DNA of 64,000 nucleotides, taken from assembly GCA_024195585.1 (NCBI GenBank), contig SWBL01000235.1, positions 19,188 to 83,187 on the forward strand. Direction: 5' to 3'. Origin of the DNA: Aureobasidium sp. EXF-3400 (lineage: Eukaryota; Ascomycota; Dothideomycetes; Dothideales; Saccotheciaceae). The position numbers and the translations under genes were made by a program. How positions within the stretch are numbered: the first letter of the stretch is position 1; each line of letters begins with the position of its first letter. Positions 43,221-54,600 of this stretch are shown here, piece after piece. The notes under the pieces are model-generated. The model was not told the DNA's origin. It saw nothing but the letters and a program-made list of their open reading frames with translations, and did not search any database.

Positions 43221-45301
43221 TCACTCCTGATCATCCTTAACAACATTCGCAACAGAATTACCCCTCACAACCTCGACAGGGCTTCTGAACCCATTTCTGC
43301 ATTGCCATGGGTAGAACAGAGTGATGATCAATGTAAGTCCACCAGTGATAGCAGACGAGTAGTTCATCGTTTCGGCAGACACAGGCATTCTAGAAAAGGT
43401 CAGTCTGTGCAAAAGCCGTCCAAGAAAGCATCGCTTACGAGTAAGGGAAGCAGAAGATGACAATGAAGCACGCGATGTAGGCACATGCAATTGGCATGAG
43501 AATCGCAGCAACCTTGTCCGGCATTCTGAATGGTCCAAATTCAATGTTCTTACGTCTGCTCAGCAGATGAGGGAGAATAGCGGCCAAGTACGAAGCTGAC
43601 GAGAGGATAATGAATGATCCAACAAATGCATTAAAGGCCTGGAGAAGTCAGTACTCCTGTCATCGTGAAATACAGAGCTTTCCCGTGTGCTAAGCTTAGC
43701 CAACCACATATGTGTTGCTTGCTATAAGAACGCACGATGCTTCTGAGGAGTACCCATTGTAAGGTATCATCTCATCGGGTTGTGGAGGATACGTCGTGCA
43801 TCCTTATAGCTGTGGATATGGGACCGACTGTAGCACACGGGAAGGGAGCCATGGCAATACTTACAACTGCGCTGCCGAGGTAGATGAAACCAAGCACAGT
43901 GGTGATGACGAGGCAGGCAACAGTAGCTGCGAAAGGATTCTCCCAGCGAGGAGATATTTTACCAAGTGTATCCGAGAAGGGAGTGGCACGGTCTGCCTCG
44001 CGTTAGTTGAAGCCTCTCACAATCAGCGACCCACTATTGGACAATATTCACCACGAGAGAGGGTCCAGAGCATGCGTCCGCAGGTGATATAAGTTCCAAT
44101 CGCATTCGCTACCGTAGGCTAAATTTGAGAGTATAGTCAGCATAGACCTGGTAACGCGGAAGGTACATCTATGGAGCGTTTTTGAGGCGCTCAGTCAACT
44201 CACCAGGAACACCACGATCAGTAGACCACACGACCCAGCCTTTGACCCAGTGGCTTGTCTATAAAGCTCAGCCAAAGGATTGGTGTAAGGGTTGCTCATC
44301 AGGGCATCAATGTCGTTGATGCTATAGAAGATGGCCACGAGGTACGCAAATCCGGTAATAAAGCCGACGCCCATCTGCGCGGCAATGGCCTTAGGTACAT
44401 TGCGAGATGCGCGCGGAATCTCTTCTGCAAGATGTGACACGCAGTCTGGAGTACCCACTGAGAAAGCACCATTGAGCATTCCGGTGATGAAAACAAGACC
44501 GTTGGATTTGTAGCCAGTATCGTTCGACCACGTTGACCAAACAGCTGCCGTGGAAGCATGACCTGCGCCGGTCGTGGTAGGCATGATAGCACAAACCAGA
44601 ATCGTAATAACACAGCCGCCGAGGCAGAGGAACAAGCCAATGTTGTTGATCATCGGCAAAGCTCTGTTCGCGAACAGGACGACACCGCAGCACGACCATG
44701 AGATGATTATGTAGCAGATGAAGACATGCCAGCGTTCAGCGACATATTCAGGATGGAACAATCCCCACATGGCCAGGACCTCGTTTGCCAGGATCGACGA
44801 CATAGAGGCAGATCCAAAGATCCAGGCCAAAACGTTCCACCAACCCGCTAGGAAGCCAAGGAATTTCGAGTATCTCGGTCCTGAAGTGGCAGTGGCCCAA
44901 TGGTATACACCCGCTGAGGATGGCATGCTGGACGCCAACTCTGCTATGCATGCTCCCACCATCCAGTAGAATATGCTAACCGCGAGGAATTCGAAGAGTA
45001 CACCAGTCGGTCCGCCATTGTATAGGGCAACTACGATAGATCCACCGAGAGCGCACCTGAAGGTGAAGACACAGTCAGCTTCTACCTGCAAGAGAGAGTG
45101 GTCGATGTGTGCGAGCACCCCGATTCGACATTACCATGTGTTGCCGGTCACAATTCCTACAGCACAGCAGCTGACTATGTTGAAGTTGCGTTCAAGTTCT
45201 TGTGTGTGGCCAGATGTATTGACGGTGATAGTGCCTTCTTCGACCTCTGGTTGTTCAGATCGATAAGGCGTCAAACTGTCTGTCGGCTGCTTGGAGTCCA
45301 T
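43221..45301 (-). CDS. APC-superfamily permease, choline/GABA/amino-acid transporter type (HNM1-like)
   Basis: This is a plasma-membrane proton symporter of the fungal amino acid/choline transporter family; the substrate is not determined. Six exons, 45135-45301, 44204-45056, 44052-44118, 43865-43992, 43439-43638 and 43221-43389, encode 527 residues. The soluble N terminus (~55 residues) precedes the first helix with the family motif WCALGGSIVVALYNGGPTG. Other signatures: ELASSMPSSAGVYHW (TM3 region), FLGFLAGWWNVLAWIFG, GTPDCVSHLAEEIPRASRNV (characteristic HLAEE) and RMLWTLSRD. Twelve membrane segments are expected and roughly that number of hydrophobic stretches is seen. Introns are 78, 85, 59, 226 and 49 bp; the 226-bp intron is a long foldback (separate entry). 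Confidence 0.86.
43639..43864 (-). repeat. Long foldback (hairpin) intron in the permease gene
   Basis: The longest intron of the window (226 bp, GTAAGT...CTCCAG). Its ends are nearly palindromic to each other: TTCCCGTGTGCTA at 43680-43692 has an exact inverted partner, TAGCACACGGGAA, at 43831-43843. Further in, CTATAAGAACGCACGA and a near-complement of GCATCCTTATAG pair imperfectly. The sequence is not related by eye to the two introner copies but shares the long-hairpin design and outlier size. Confidence 0.7.
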
Positions 45302-46093
45302 TTTGGTATGAGGATAGCCTCAGGACTAGATTGTAATTCTAACAACGAAAGAAAGCGTTTCGACTATTGGTAGGGGAACGAGATGATACGGCGTAGAAAG
45401 TTGTAAGTCAGAGAGGAGTAACACCGAAAATGTATTCGTTAATGCTGATGGCAAGCCTGTGAGATAGGACAGAAGAGAGTCAGGCTGTTACGCTGGACGA
45501 GAAGATGTATCTAACTGGTTGCCGTGCGGTGGCGACCTGGACAAGCGATAGTCTTTCATACTGTACCAAAAAGCATAACTAAAAGATATGGGCATATATG
45601 TCCCGTCTCTGACTGCGATAAGCGGAGATATGGGGAGAACAAGGGACTGTGCACCGCCCATCTCTTGCCGCTGCCTCTTTGGGACTGTTGGCCTTCTGGG
45701 GTGCGGGGAGAAATAGCTGCCGTGCTTGCCCTAGATGCCGATAGCCAGGTTTTATGCCATCTTATGACAGATTCTATAGGTGCGACTCCGTTGTCAAAAT
45801 CGTTGATATCTGGTCTAGCTTGTGAACCGAACAGGCAACTTCAGGAGAAAGATGACAAGTTAGAGAAAGGGGCAATCACAGATATCCGAGGATTGCATGT
45901 CTCTGGTTCTCGCTTTGGTCTCGAGATATCGTACTGGAGAGTCAGATCCGGTATTTTGCTATTATCATGGTGAATATCCTCCCCGTGTACTGAGGTATTA
46001 GCGCGTATAGCTATAGAAATGCACAATAGTGATAGGAAACAAGACGGTATCCACTGAGAGGCAACAAGTTGTCGACTCTCTGTGGTCGGTTAT
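45302..46093. other. Intergenic, permease promoter
   Basis: A 149-codon plus-strand frame (45524-45973) lacks an ATG start and family features, so it is not called. Nothing else is supported. Confidence 0.5.
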
Positions 46094-47575
46094 CTAATCA
46101 TAGAAGCCTAGAATTTTGTTCGCCCTGTCAAAGAGCTCCCTCTGAGCATTACTCAAGCCTGCTGCCGAACTATCCCATTCCTGAAGGCCGAATGCGACCA
46201 TGCCTGCATCTTTACCTTGACTTGCTGCTTCGACATCCTCCACGCCTGGCCGACCGATGTGACTTGTCTCCCCAACGCCACCACCAAAATCAGGGCAGGG
46301 AAGTCCTTCAAGAAACGCTTGTCGTTGACGGACAAGAAACTCTGCGTTATGGATCGTGAGGGGGCAAGCGGGAATATATAAGACGGAGCTGTCGGAAGTG
46401 CCCTCGTGTTTCTTGTCGACTGCATGTATCTGGTCGCAATGCCAGGCTACGTAGTCACCAGGTCTAACCTCAGGGATATGAACCATAGTGCTATCAAGCT
46501 CAAGATGAGGATGCAATACATTACTCAGCTCCTGTCCCTTCCCTGGCGATGCACCTTGGAGCCAAGACGTTTGAGGCGAGTCCAGAACCCAATTGTCCGG
46601 CGCAAGAAAAGACTCGTCGAAGACTCCGGTTTCTGGATCGATTGGGCCCTTTATGGCAGAGAAGAAGGGTCGCAGAAGGTAGTAGGCCGTCGCATGCTTC
46701 AGCATGGGATTCACCAGCAAAGTCCCTTCACGTGCCTTTGTAGTGCTTAGTGATAACCAACCTTGGGCGGCACGAAACATGCTGCAGGCGCCAACGTCCT
46801 GGTATAAATCCGACTTCACGGATAGACGAGAACTGATTTCCCAAGGATCATAGTCTTCCCACCGTCCCTGCCAGACCGACTCGTAGACCCGTCCATATCC
46901 GTTGGGCTCCCATCTTTCTGTACCGCCTCCGTCGACATGTGGACCAAGAGCAAAGGTATTGTCTCCCGGTTTTCGCATACGAAGTCGGTCCGCATAGATT
47001 GTCGGATGTGAAATAGACACCGCATGAGGGTCTTTTGAGTGCCAGTGAGAAAGAAGAAACCTTTGAGCGGCCAAGAGATATGGATGTGATCGCGCTCGGA
47101 TCTGAGCTGGGGACCAGTATAGTTCGTACACTTGAGGATTATCCCTGGGGGAAGCCTTGGTTTGCGGATTTGCAGCAATATACTTCTGGAGCTCTTCTTT
47201 CATTTCCATTGCCTCGACTGGTGGAATAACATTCCTGATGATTGCCGCCCCTCGAGACTTGTATTCGGCGCTGAATCTGGTGCTTGCATCCTTGATATCT
47301 CTAAAGTCGATCTCAGGAATCACCTTACTTTTGAGTGCTTTGACAACTGCTATCTCTTCCTTCAAAGCGTCTAGCAATCGATGGAAACTCATTTGTATGA
47401 CGTCTTTAGCAAAACGTGGTTCCAGCGGTGCAGACGCTAAGCCAGAAAGCGAGGAGAAAGCATCAATTATGTCGCCCTCTCTCTTCTGCGCATATGTTGC
47501 CATGGCCGCGTGCCGACATCTGCGCAGTTCCAATGCATTGAACTGTAGCGCAGTCCTGTAGCGGCTCTGGAGCAT
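46094..47575 (-). CDS. DUF1479 protein, putative Fe(II)-dependent oxygenase
   Basis: This intronless frame encodes 493 residues from the ATG at 47575; Met25 (47503) is a second possible start. The DUF1479 family (YbiU in bacteria) adopts the double-stranded beta-helix fold of non-haem iron/2-oxoglutarate-type oxygenases. An HxD pair (GPHVDGGG, His213/Asp215) and a distal His in YVAWHCDQIHAVDK could form the iron facial triad. Conserved segments SRGAAIIRNVIPPVEA and FRAAQGWLSLSTT are also present. The substrate is unknown. The gene is divergent from the GH1 beta-glucosidase with 467 bp between the starts. Confidence 0.85.
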   Translation of the reverse strand: MLQSRYRTALQFNALELRRCRHAAMATYAQKREGDIIDAFSSLSGLASAPLEPRFAKDVIQMSFHRLLDALKEEIAVVKALKSKVIPEIDFRDIKDASTRFSAEYKSRGAAIIRNVIPPVEAMEMKEELQKYIAANPQTKASPRDNPQVYELYWSPAQIRARSHPYLLAAQRFLLSHWHSKDPHAVSISHPTIYADRLRMRKPGDNTFALGPHVDGGGTERWEPNGYGRVYESVWQGRWEDYDPWEISSRLSVKSDLYQDVGACSMFRAAQGWLSLSTTKAREGTLLVNPMLKHATAYYLLRPFFSAIKGPIDPETGVFDESFLAPDNWVLDSPQTSWLQGASPGKGQELSNVLHPHLELDSTMVHIPEVRPGDYVAWHCDQIHAVDKKHEGTSDSSVLYIPACPLTIHNAEFLVRQRQAFLEGLPCPDFGGGVGETSHIGRPGVEDVEAASQGKDAGMVAFGLQEWDSSAAGLSNAQRELFDRANKILGFYD

Positions 47576-48042
47576 GCTTGAGGAATTCGAGTTAAAAAAT
47601 TGGTCGGTAAAGGTCCAAGGCTTGTTTTGAATCCGAAGGCCCGAAGTCTACGGTCTGAGTCCTGTACGGTCATATGACTGCTCGTACTCGAGCGATGTGC
47701 CAGAAAAAAAGTGGATGTCAATAATTGGCAGCAGCACAGACGATATTGTGGACGTTTGGCGTAAGGAGTTGCGGCCCGACAGCCGAGTTCTTCCCTCCTT
47801 CGCAACACGGTAGTACCGATGCCGTGTCGAATGAGGCTAAATGAAAGTCTTATTTGACCAAAGGAAAGCATTTCAGGCTCACGCCTGTTGGCTCCTTTTG
47901 AGATCTGACTTCATGTTTGCAACCGAGTCAATATCTCGGCTGCATCTTTGACGAGAGTGACCCCTCTCTTGTGCTGTTATATAAACTGCTCTTCTCTGCT
48001 CAGATTCGATCCTATAGGTTCACTGATTGTCCGAACATCACC
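47576..48042. promoter_or_regulatory. Divergent promoter of DUF1479 and GH1 genes, with TATA box
   Basis: A clear TATATAAA lies at 47978-47985, about 58 bp before the GH1 start codon, suggesting a regulated, TATA-dependent promoter for the glucosidase. The other side has no obvious element. Confidence 0.6.
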
Positions 48043-49640
48043 ATGTCTTCTCCGACTCTTCCTAAGAACTTCCTGTGGGGTTTCGCTACCGCAAGGTTAG
48101 TAGCTGGAGCAATCGACACGCGTGTAGCCAGAGCACTAAGAAAGTGCTTCCAGTTACCAGATCGAAGGGGCTCCCCATGAAGACGGTAGAGCAGACAGTA
48201 TCTGGGATACCTTCTGCCGTATCCCTGGCAAGATCGCTGGTAATGAAAATGGAGACGTGGCTTGTGACTCTTACCACCGGTACAAGCAAGATGTGAAGCT
48301 GTTGAAGGATATGGGTGCTCGAGCATACCGATTCAGCATCTCATGGTCCCGCGTAATTCCGCTAGGAGGTCGGAAAGATCCAGTCAACCAGAGAGGTTTG
48401 CAGTACTACATCGATCTTGTGGATGAGTTGCTTGCAAATGGCATTGAACCCATGGTCACATTGTTCCATTGGGACCTTCCTGATGCGCTTGATCAGAGAT
48501 ACGGGGGACTCCTCAATACGGAAGAGTTTGTTGCTGACTTCGAGCAATACTCTCGAACTATCTTTAAAGCACTGGGAGAGAAGGTCAAGTACTGGGTGAC
48601 TTTCAACGAGCCCTGGTGTAGCTCGATTCTTGGCTACAACGTAGGTGCCTTTGCACCTGGCAGAACCAGCGATCGCTCGAAATCTGCAGTCGGAGACAGC
48701 AGCACCGAACCTTGGCTCGTAGGACACAATCTGCTTATTGCCCACGGTGCAGCCGTGAAGATTTATCGTGAGGAATTCAAGCCGAGCCAGAAAGGCCAGA
48801 TTGGAATTACCTTGAACGGTGGGTGATTGGAGACTGAAATCGTTATACTTTAGCTGACGTTTTTAGGTGACTGGGTTGAGCCCTGGGATCCTCAGGATCC
48901 CAAGGATCTTGAAGCTTGCCAGAGGAAGCTCGAGTTCTCCATCGCCTGGTTTGCTGATCCTGTTTACCATGGTGACTACCCTCAAAGCATGCGCAAACAG
49001 CTTGGAGATCGTTTACCGAAGTTCACACCAGAGCAGCGAGCATTGGTGCAGGGAAGCAATGACTTCTACGGCATGAACCACTACTGTGCAAATTACATCA
49101 AACACAAGTCTGGCGAGCCAGAACCAGAGGACTATCTCGGAAACCTAGAATCTTTACTATCCAACAAGGAAGGTCAAGACATTGGCCCTGTAACCCAGAG
49201 CCCGTGGTTGAGACCCTATGCTATCGGCTTCAGAAAATTACTCAAATGGATATCCGATCGCTACGGACGCCCCACTATCTACGTTACCGAAAATGGCACC
49301 AGTCTTAAGGGCGAGAACGATCTCTCAAAGGAGGAGATACTCGAAGATGATTTCCGTGTGTGGTACTTCAAAGAATACGTCACTGCTATGGCAGATGCAT
49401 ACACCCACGACGACGTGGACGTCAAAGGGTACATGGCTTGGAGTCTAATGGATAAGTGAGAATCGCTTGCGATGGTAATTTTTGCATTGGCTAACAGAGT
49501 CTAGTTTCGAATGGGCTGAGGGATTTGAGACTCGCTTTGGAGTCACGTTCGTTGATTACAAGAATGGGCAGCAGAGATACCCAAAGAAGAGCGCAAAAGC
49601 CATGAAGGGGCTGTTCGATTCGCTCATGGTCGAGTCGTAG
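48043..49640 (+). CDS. GH1 beta-glucosidase
   Basis: The enzyme hydrolyses beta-glucosides such as cellobiose. Exons 48043-48095, 48154-48818, 48867-49455 and 49505-49640 encode 480 residues, the standard length for intracellular fungal GH1; there is no signal peptide (MSSPTLPKNFLWGFATAS). Introns are 58 (GTTAGT donor), 48 and 49 bp. Motifs: YQIEGAPHEDGRADSIWD, RFSISWSRVIP, acid/base Glu in VTFNEPW, nucleophile Glu in IYVTENG, and glucose-site MAWSLMDNFEWAEGFETRFG. All catalytic residues are intact. Cytosolic GH1 enzymes work with disaccharide transporters and also participate in cellulase induction in some fungi. Confidence 0.93.
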
Positions 49641-49991
49641 AGTGGGACACATGGCTGACTGCATCGTTGACACAAGGTGCAGAGATGACTGAATTAATGC
49701 AAGCCTCTCGTACTGTTCACGCTGAAATAACAAGGTCAAAGCAAAACCGACCAAGGGGTATATATCAAGAATGCATTCCAGTGCTTGTTAAACGTCCTGT
49801 TGTCCCCAATACTCCAGCCACCTAAGGGGGGAAAAGAAGAAACCCCATACTCCATGCTAAACAGTTTTGGATATATATTAAACATCATGCTCCTTTGATC
49901 TCTCCCAACGCCAGGCTGAAACTTGACAGAGCGCAGAAGCTGAAAGACGCTGCATGAGGACTGAGGAATAGAAAAGGTTGAAAGACGGTCG
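49641..49991. other. Convergent 3' flanks
   Basis: Space between the GH1 stop and the minus-strand hypothetical gene's stop; no supported frame. Confidence 0.6.
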
Positions 49992-51021
49992 TCACGCAGT
50001 TGGCTGCCAAAGAGCGGCGGCTGCAGCGGTGTCAGAAGGGGCAATACCGGGGACAGTAGTAGACGTCGCTGCAAGACGAGAAACCGGCGACGAAGTATCA
50101 GAGCGACTCATGGGACCATCGACAGGACGTGACGTGGCTAGGAGATGGCCACTTTCAACCAGCTCTTTGAGGTAGGCTTCAAATTCTGGATCCATTTCGA
50201 CGTTGAGACCTTGCTGTCGAGCAGCGATGGCTGCTAGGAGACGACGGTTCAACTCATGGCCGATACTTTGAATATTGTCCCCCACATCTTCATCGTCGTT
50301 ATCGTCTTCGTCATGGTCTTCGTCAGCATGGTCGTTTTCTTGATCCAATTCTTGATCGATGCCATCTAGATGGTCATGCTCATCCAGGAGCATGTCGACA
50401 GGGTGGCAGCCCTCGGTCACGTCGACCTTGGTGTGGATGCGGATCAAAGCCTTCTGCTTTGGTTGTATACGCGGGTCGATCCACTCGGAGATGCCGTCGC
50501 CCGTCGTGTCTCTGACCTTGATATTCTCGTCTCTTTCGAATCTCTGTCTTGCCCAAAGCGTACCCTCCCAGCGGACCAGGTCCATGACTTCTTGCTCTGT
50601 GATTGCCAGGTAGTCGATGGCGGTGAACAGGCGTGCATGATGGGGGAATCGACCGAGGCGCATGCGGTGAGGACCATGACAGTAGTTCAAGCCCGGGTAG
50701 CGAGCCTCGATGCTGTCCAGACTGCCGTAGAAAGTGGCAGTTTCGATGCGAATCTCGGGAATCAGATCGCGCGCAAGATGGGTCTGGAAGTTGGGCGGGT
50801 CCGAGGGGCCAGGATTAGGAAAAAGATGAGCGTACAGGAGCGAGGCCACGGATGTTTGCCTGCGCATGATGGTTGTGATGCGACAGAGTCTGGGATCAGA
50901 GAGACAGGCCCAGGCAAACGGGATCACGAACACGATATGAGCAGACTCGGAGTCGAGAGGAGGGCTGGGTGATGGATCTTTCACAATGTTTTGAAGCCAA
51001 GAGGGGGCACCAAGCGGATCG
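49992..51021 (-). CDS. Conserved fungal protein of unknown function, 5' end unresolved
   Basis: The frame is open from an in-frame stop near 51080 to the stop at 49992. No ATG exists before 50867 (MRRQTSVASLLYAHLFPNPG), giving at least 291 residues. The sequence upstream of that Met looks coding (APSWLQNIVKDPSPSPP, AHIVFVIPFAWACLSDPRLC). A strong pyrimidine-rich acceptor (TTTGTTTCCCCACGCTCAG) ends at 51022, so I expect a separate short first exon that I could not place. Conserved-looking parts: NYCHGPHRMRLGRFPHHARL, EQEVMDLVRWEGTLW. A long acidic run (EDHDEDDNDDEDVGD) precedes the C terminus. No known domain is recognised. Confidence 0.65.
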
Positions 51022-51646
51022 CTGAGCGTGGGGAAACAAAAGTTTCGTTTGGTGGAGAAGGAAACACGATGGATGGGCAGGGGCTACTGCTGGGCTTCGG
51101 TGTAACGTCCAGTCCAGAGATTCCGTGTCGTACTGTCACAAGGAGAAGAAGGGAGGCCTGCTCGACTTGGCTGCAAAGTATCAGAGTCCAAAGGTCACAG
51201 GATGGAGCGCTTGTGCAGTGAGAAAATTCTACAGCGACTCGCCGGAGATGGGCGAACCTCCTTCCACGTCTGGCCCAAACGCGGGCGTTGATAATCGCGG
51301 GTTGCCGCGAGCTTATTTTCGCCGCCATCGACACATCTCGCCATCTAACACCACCTATCATTGTTTCGTCCGGCCGAATCTCCGTCGAGTCTTTGCAATG
51401 TCACACGTTTGCCACTTTGCCGCCTGACCCGACCACATCTTACAGACTATCATCTAGATATCCCTTCTCTGCATACAAACTAACAATACTTCCTAGATAC
51501 ATCTCAACATCTCAGCCCTGTCAAAGCCGTAGAATTCCGACCCTTGAAACGCCCTGCTAAACCATTCATCCAGGATATCGAAAATGCTTGATATATTCAT
51601 GTTCGTCTTCTCCTTCTGACGCCATCTCCGTTGTCCAGCAACTCGT
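51022..51646. other. Region between the hypothetical gene and UNC13-like gene
   Basis: It should contain the missing first exon and promoter of the gene ending at 49992 and the 3' flank of the UNC13-like gene. No exon could be assigned with confidence. Confidence 0.45.
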
Positions 51647-54600
51647 TTATCGTCCACGTGCCATGCTTCTCTGTGCCATAAGACTTTGCCGCACGATCAG
51701 CTCTGCTGCCGCATGCGCTGCTAGTCTCTCCTTTTGCCTACTGCGGTCTTTTAGGTATCTCTCTGCTTCAGGTCGCATGCGCAGAATCCTCAGAATCATG
51801 TCGTCGCTCGGCTCCGCCTGCGCCTCTTTGCGCTTTTCCTCCTTTGCCTTCTTCATTGTGCCAAGATTGCGACTAAGCATGATGCTCTTGCTTCGCCGTG
51901 TACTGGGCACTCCCATCAAGCTCGCCGCACCACTGAATGAGTGTTGGGCAAGTGTTGCAGGTGCCGACATTCGATTGAGCTCTCGTGTCTGTCTTGCCTG
52001 CTGTCTTGCTACCGTTGCTTTGGCCATTGACTCTGACGTCCTGATCAGGTTCTCTGTAGACTCAAAGTAGAAGAAATTCAGATTCTGCAGGTCGTGATAT
52101 TTTGACGACTTGAGGATGTCTAATGGCACTCCGTGTGCCGTCCCATCCTCTTCATCAACGGCGTGGAAAAAGTCAAACAGCATCTGTAACCATTTGAAAA
52201 CAATGTCCAGCTCCTGCTGTGTCAGTGGTCGTTGTTGCGAGGGCTTGTCAGAAAGCGGAGGAACAAGCAACGACTCGATCGTTACGAGGACTTCTTTCCA
52301 GAGTCGTGTCATGACCATTACCATTGCCGAATCTGTTAGCGTCTGTTTCATGATCGCAAAGTTATCGTCGAAATAAGTAAAAAGAGGCTTCAGCGCATTC
52401 GCAATATCGACTGGAGTGGGTCCTTGGACGATGGATTGAGGTCTGGCTTTCTGGAAATATCCACGGACTGTGTTGATTGAGATTCCTTGATTGAGAAGAC
52501 CACGAAGAGCTCTGCGTGACAATACTTGTTGGATGTACGAGGACAGCTTAGAATCGATTAGTTTAGCAGCACAAAAGACATTATTGAGCATCGACATACC
52601 TTGTCTGTAATTTTCCGCGTCATGTCACGTTCGCTTCGCTTCAGCGTGCGGAAAGCTTTGCCGAAATAAAACTGGATGTCATCTCTTTCGCCTTCCATGC
52701 TTACACGTAGTAACAATCTCCCCTGCGTATCGAGATCGAGCCAGAACTCCCGTGGCATGTAATCACTGAAGTGTGATGGATCCAGCTTCAATGACGTTCG
52801 GCCTACACAGTCATGATCACCCAAAGCATCCCAATCCCAGATTGTGGCGATGATGTTCAGGGGACCCTGTGTACTGATATCGACTGTCTCGTCCCAGCGT
52901 GGGTTCAAGCTACCGTAGACAATGCGAGTCTTGGCCAAGCGTTTCTGATATTCATCTCCAAGTACAACATACGGATCGCTCAACCCATTCATATCACAGG
53001 CCTTGAGATCCTCGGCCTCGATGATCTTGATGGTGAACACGAACTTATTGGACTGACGAAGCTTTACTGGGTTGATCGGAGGTGCGTGTCTCTGAATGAC
53101 TTCTGCACACGCATCTACGTTGATCTCCTTTTCTAGCTTGTCCAGTTGGAGTGTTGTATACTCGATGTTGTTTAGCTTGACAAGCGACTCGGGCAAGAAC
53201 TGGAAAGGTTCAACCTTTTCCTTGTTAGCCCATGTATCTTTAGCCATCTGAACCCACTTCTCCTGTCGTGTCTGGCGAGATGCTGCTTCCTGTTCGGGAG
53301 TCATGCGGTCCATCTCCTTGACAAACTTTTGTTCCACGAGCTCACAGTACCTAGCGATACCGAGACCAATAGATTTAGAGATGGCTGTCATGAACTTGGC
53401 ATATTGCAAATCATCGTCCCATTCAAGTTTGATGATCTGATCGATGGTTTGGCTGAAGGAACGAAACATGTCCACTGCAGACACACTATGGCGTTCTTCA
53501 TCGGTAGGAATATTATCCGGGTGAGAAGTGCGGACCTTGAAGTCATCTTGGTTGACAGCTCCTTCGACCCATCCCAGCATGTTCGCATCGGTCATAGCAA
53601 TCCAACGCCACACAAAGTCTGCTAACAGACCTTCAATGTGGAACGCAAATGGGACGCTAGGAAGCGCTTGTGAATGGACCTTGCGGATGCTAACCAGTTC
53701 TTTGTATAGGTCAAAGCCATCCTGGACTGGGACATCTTCACCACGACCCCGAACGACCTCGATTATACGTGATACGAGATCGCGAGCATCTGCGGCAAAG
53801 GAGGGCAAAATCTCTTCGACCAGAGCCGTCAATGGGTTGACGCCCATAATCTCGGGATTCTTGCGATAGCGTTTCTGGATCTTGTCGGCGAGCGTGACTA
53901 CTGCTTTGCCGAGTTGTATGACATGATAGAACTCCCAAGATTCTGCATCCTCGGGTACATGCTTCGACAGCATACCATTGTAAGCTTCCCGCGCTTTTTG
54001 TTTCAGTGCGTCGTGCAAAGCTACCGTGAACTCGTCCAGATCTTCAGGTGTCTTCGCAAAGAGAGGATCGTCGTAAACATGAGTCTCAAGGATGTACATC
54101 ACCGAGCCGATAGAAGGAGGTTTGGGCTCGTAGCAATGTTGCAGAAGCTCGAAAAGTTCTCTATGGAGCGCATCATGGATTGAGGAAAGAGATTGTTGCT
54201 GTAGCGAGTAGTCAGAAACTATCCACCTCGATGCATCGAACATAACCGAGGGAGTCATTTGACTCATACGATTTGCTTTTTTGACCTCGGCTGCGGGCGT
54301 CTTGACATACATGAACGCGGCATCGAGCATGTCCAAAGTGATCTCTTGACGGTCAAACTTCTCCCTGACGACGTCCAAGAATAATGTCATCCTAGATGGC
54401 TGAGGAATGCGCCAACGCAGCGCTAGCTCGTTGAGAACATCGGTGGATTGCTTGGATAGTAGTTGTATCTCTGGCCCGTCCACGCCCTCAGCCTCATCAT
54501 CTTGGAAAAGGTCATTATCCAAGGCTTTTCTGAGGACAGCACGATAATAAGCCCTTGGCTCAGGTGGAATGTATGTAAAAGCGGTGTCGTCGCTGACCGA

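Noticed and set aside
45524..45973. 149-codon plus-strand frame upstream of the permease
   Set aside because: No ATG start, no family features, and it lies in the region expected to be promoter.
40881..49640. Sugar-catabolism gene cluster (xylitol dehydrogenase, permease, DUF1479, GH1)
   Set aside because: The genes are spaced by 0.5-0.8 kb, the permease belongs to the amino-acid/choline type, and no regulator or linked pathway steps are present.
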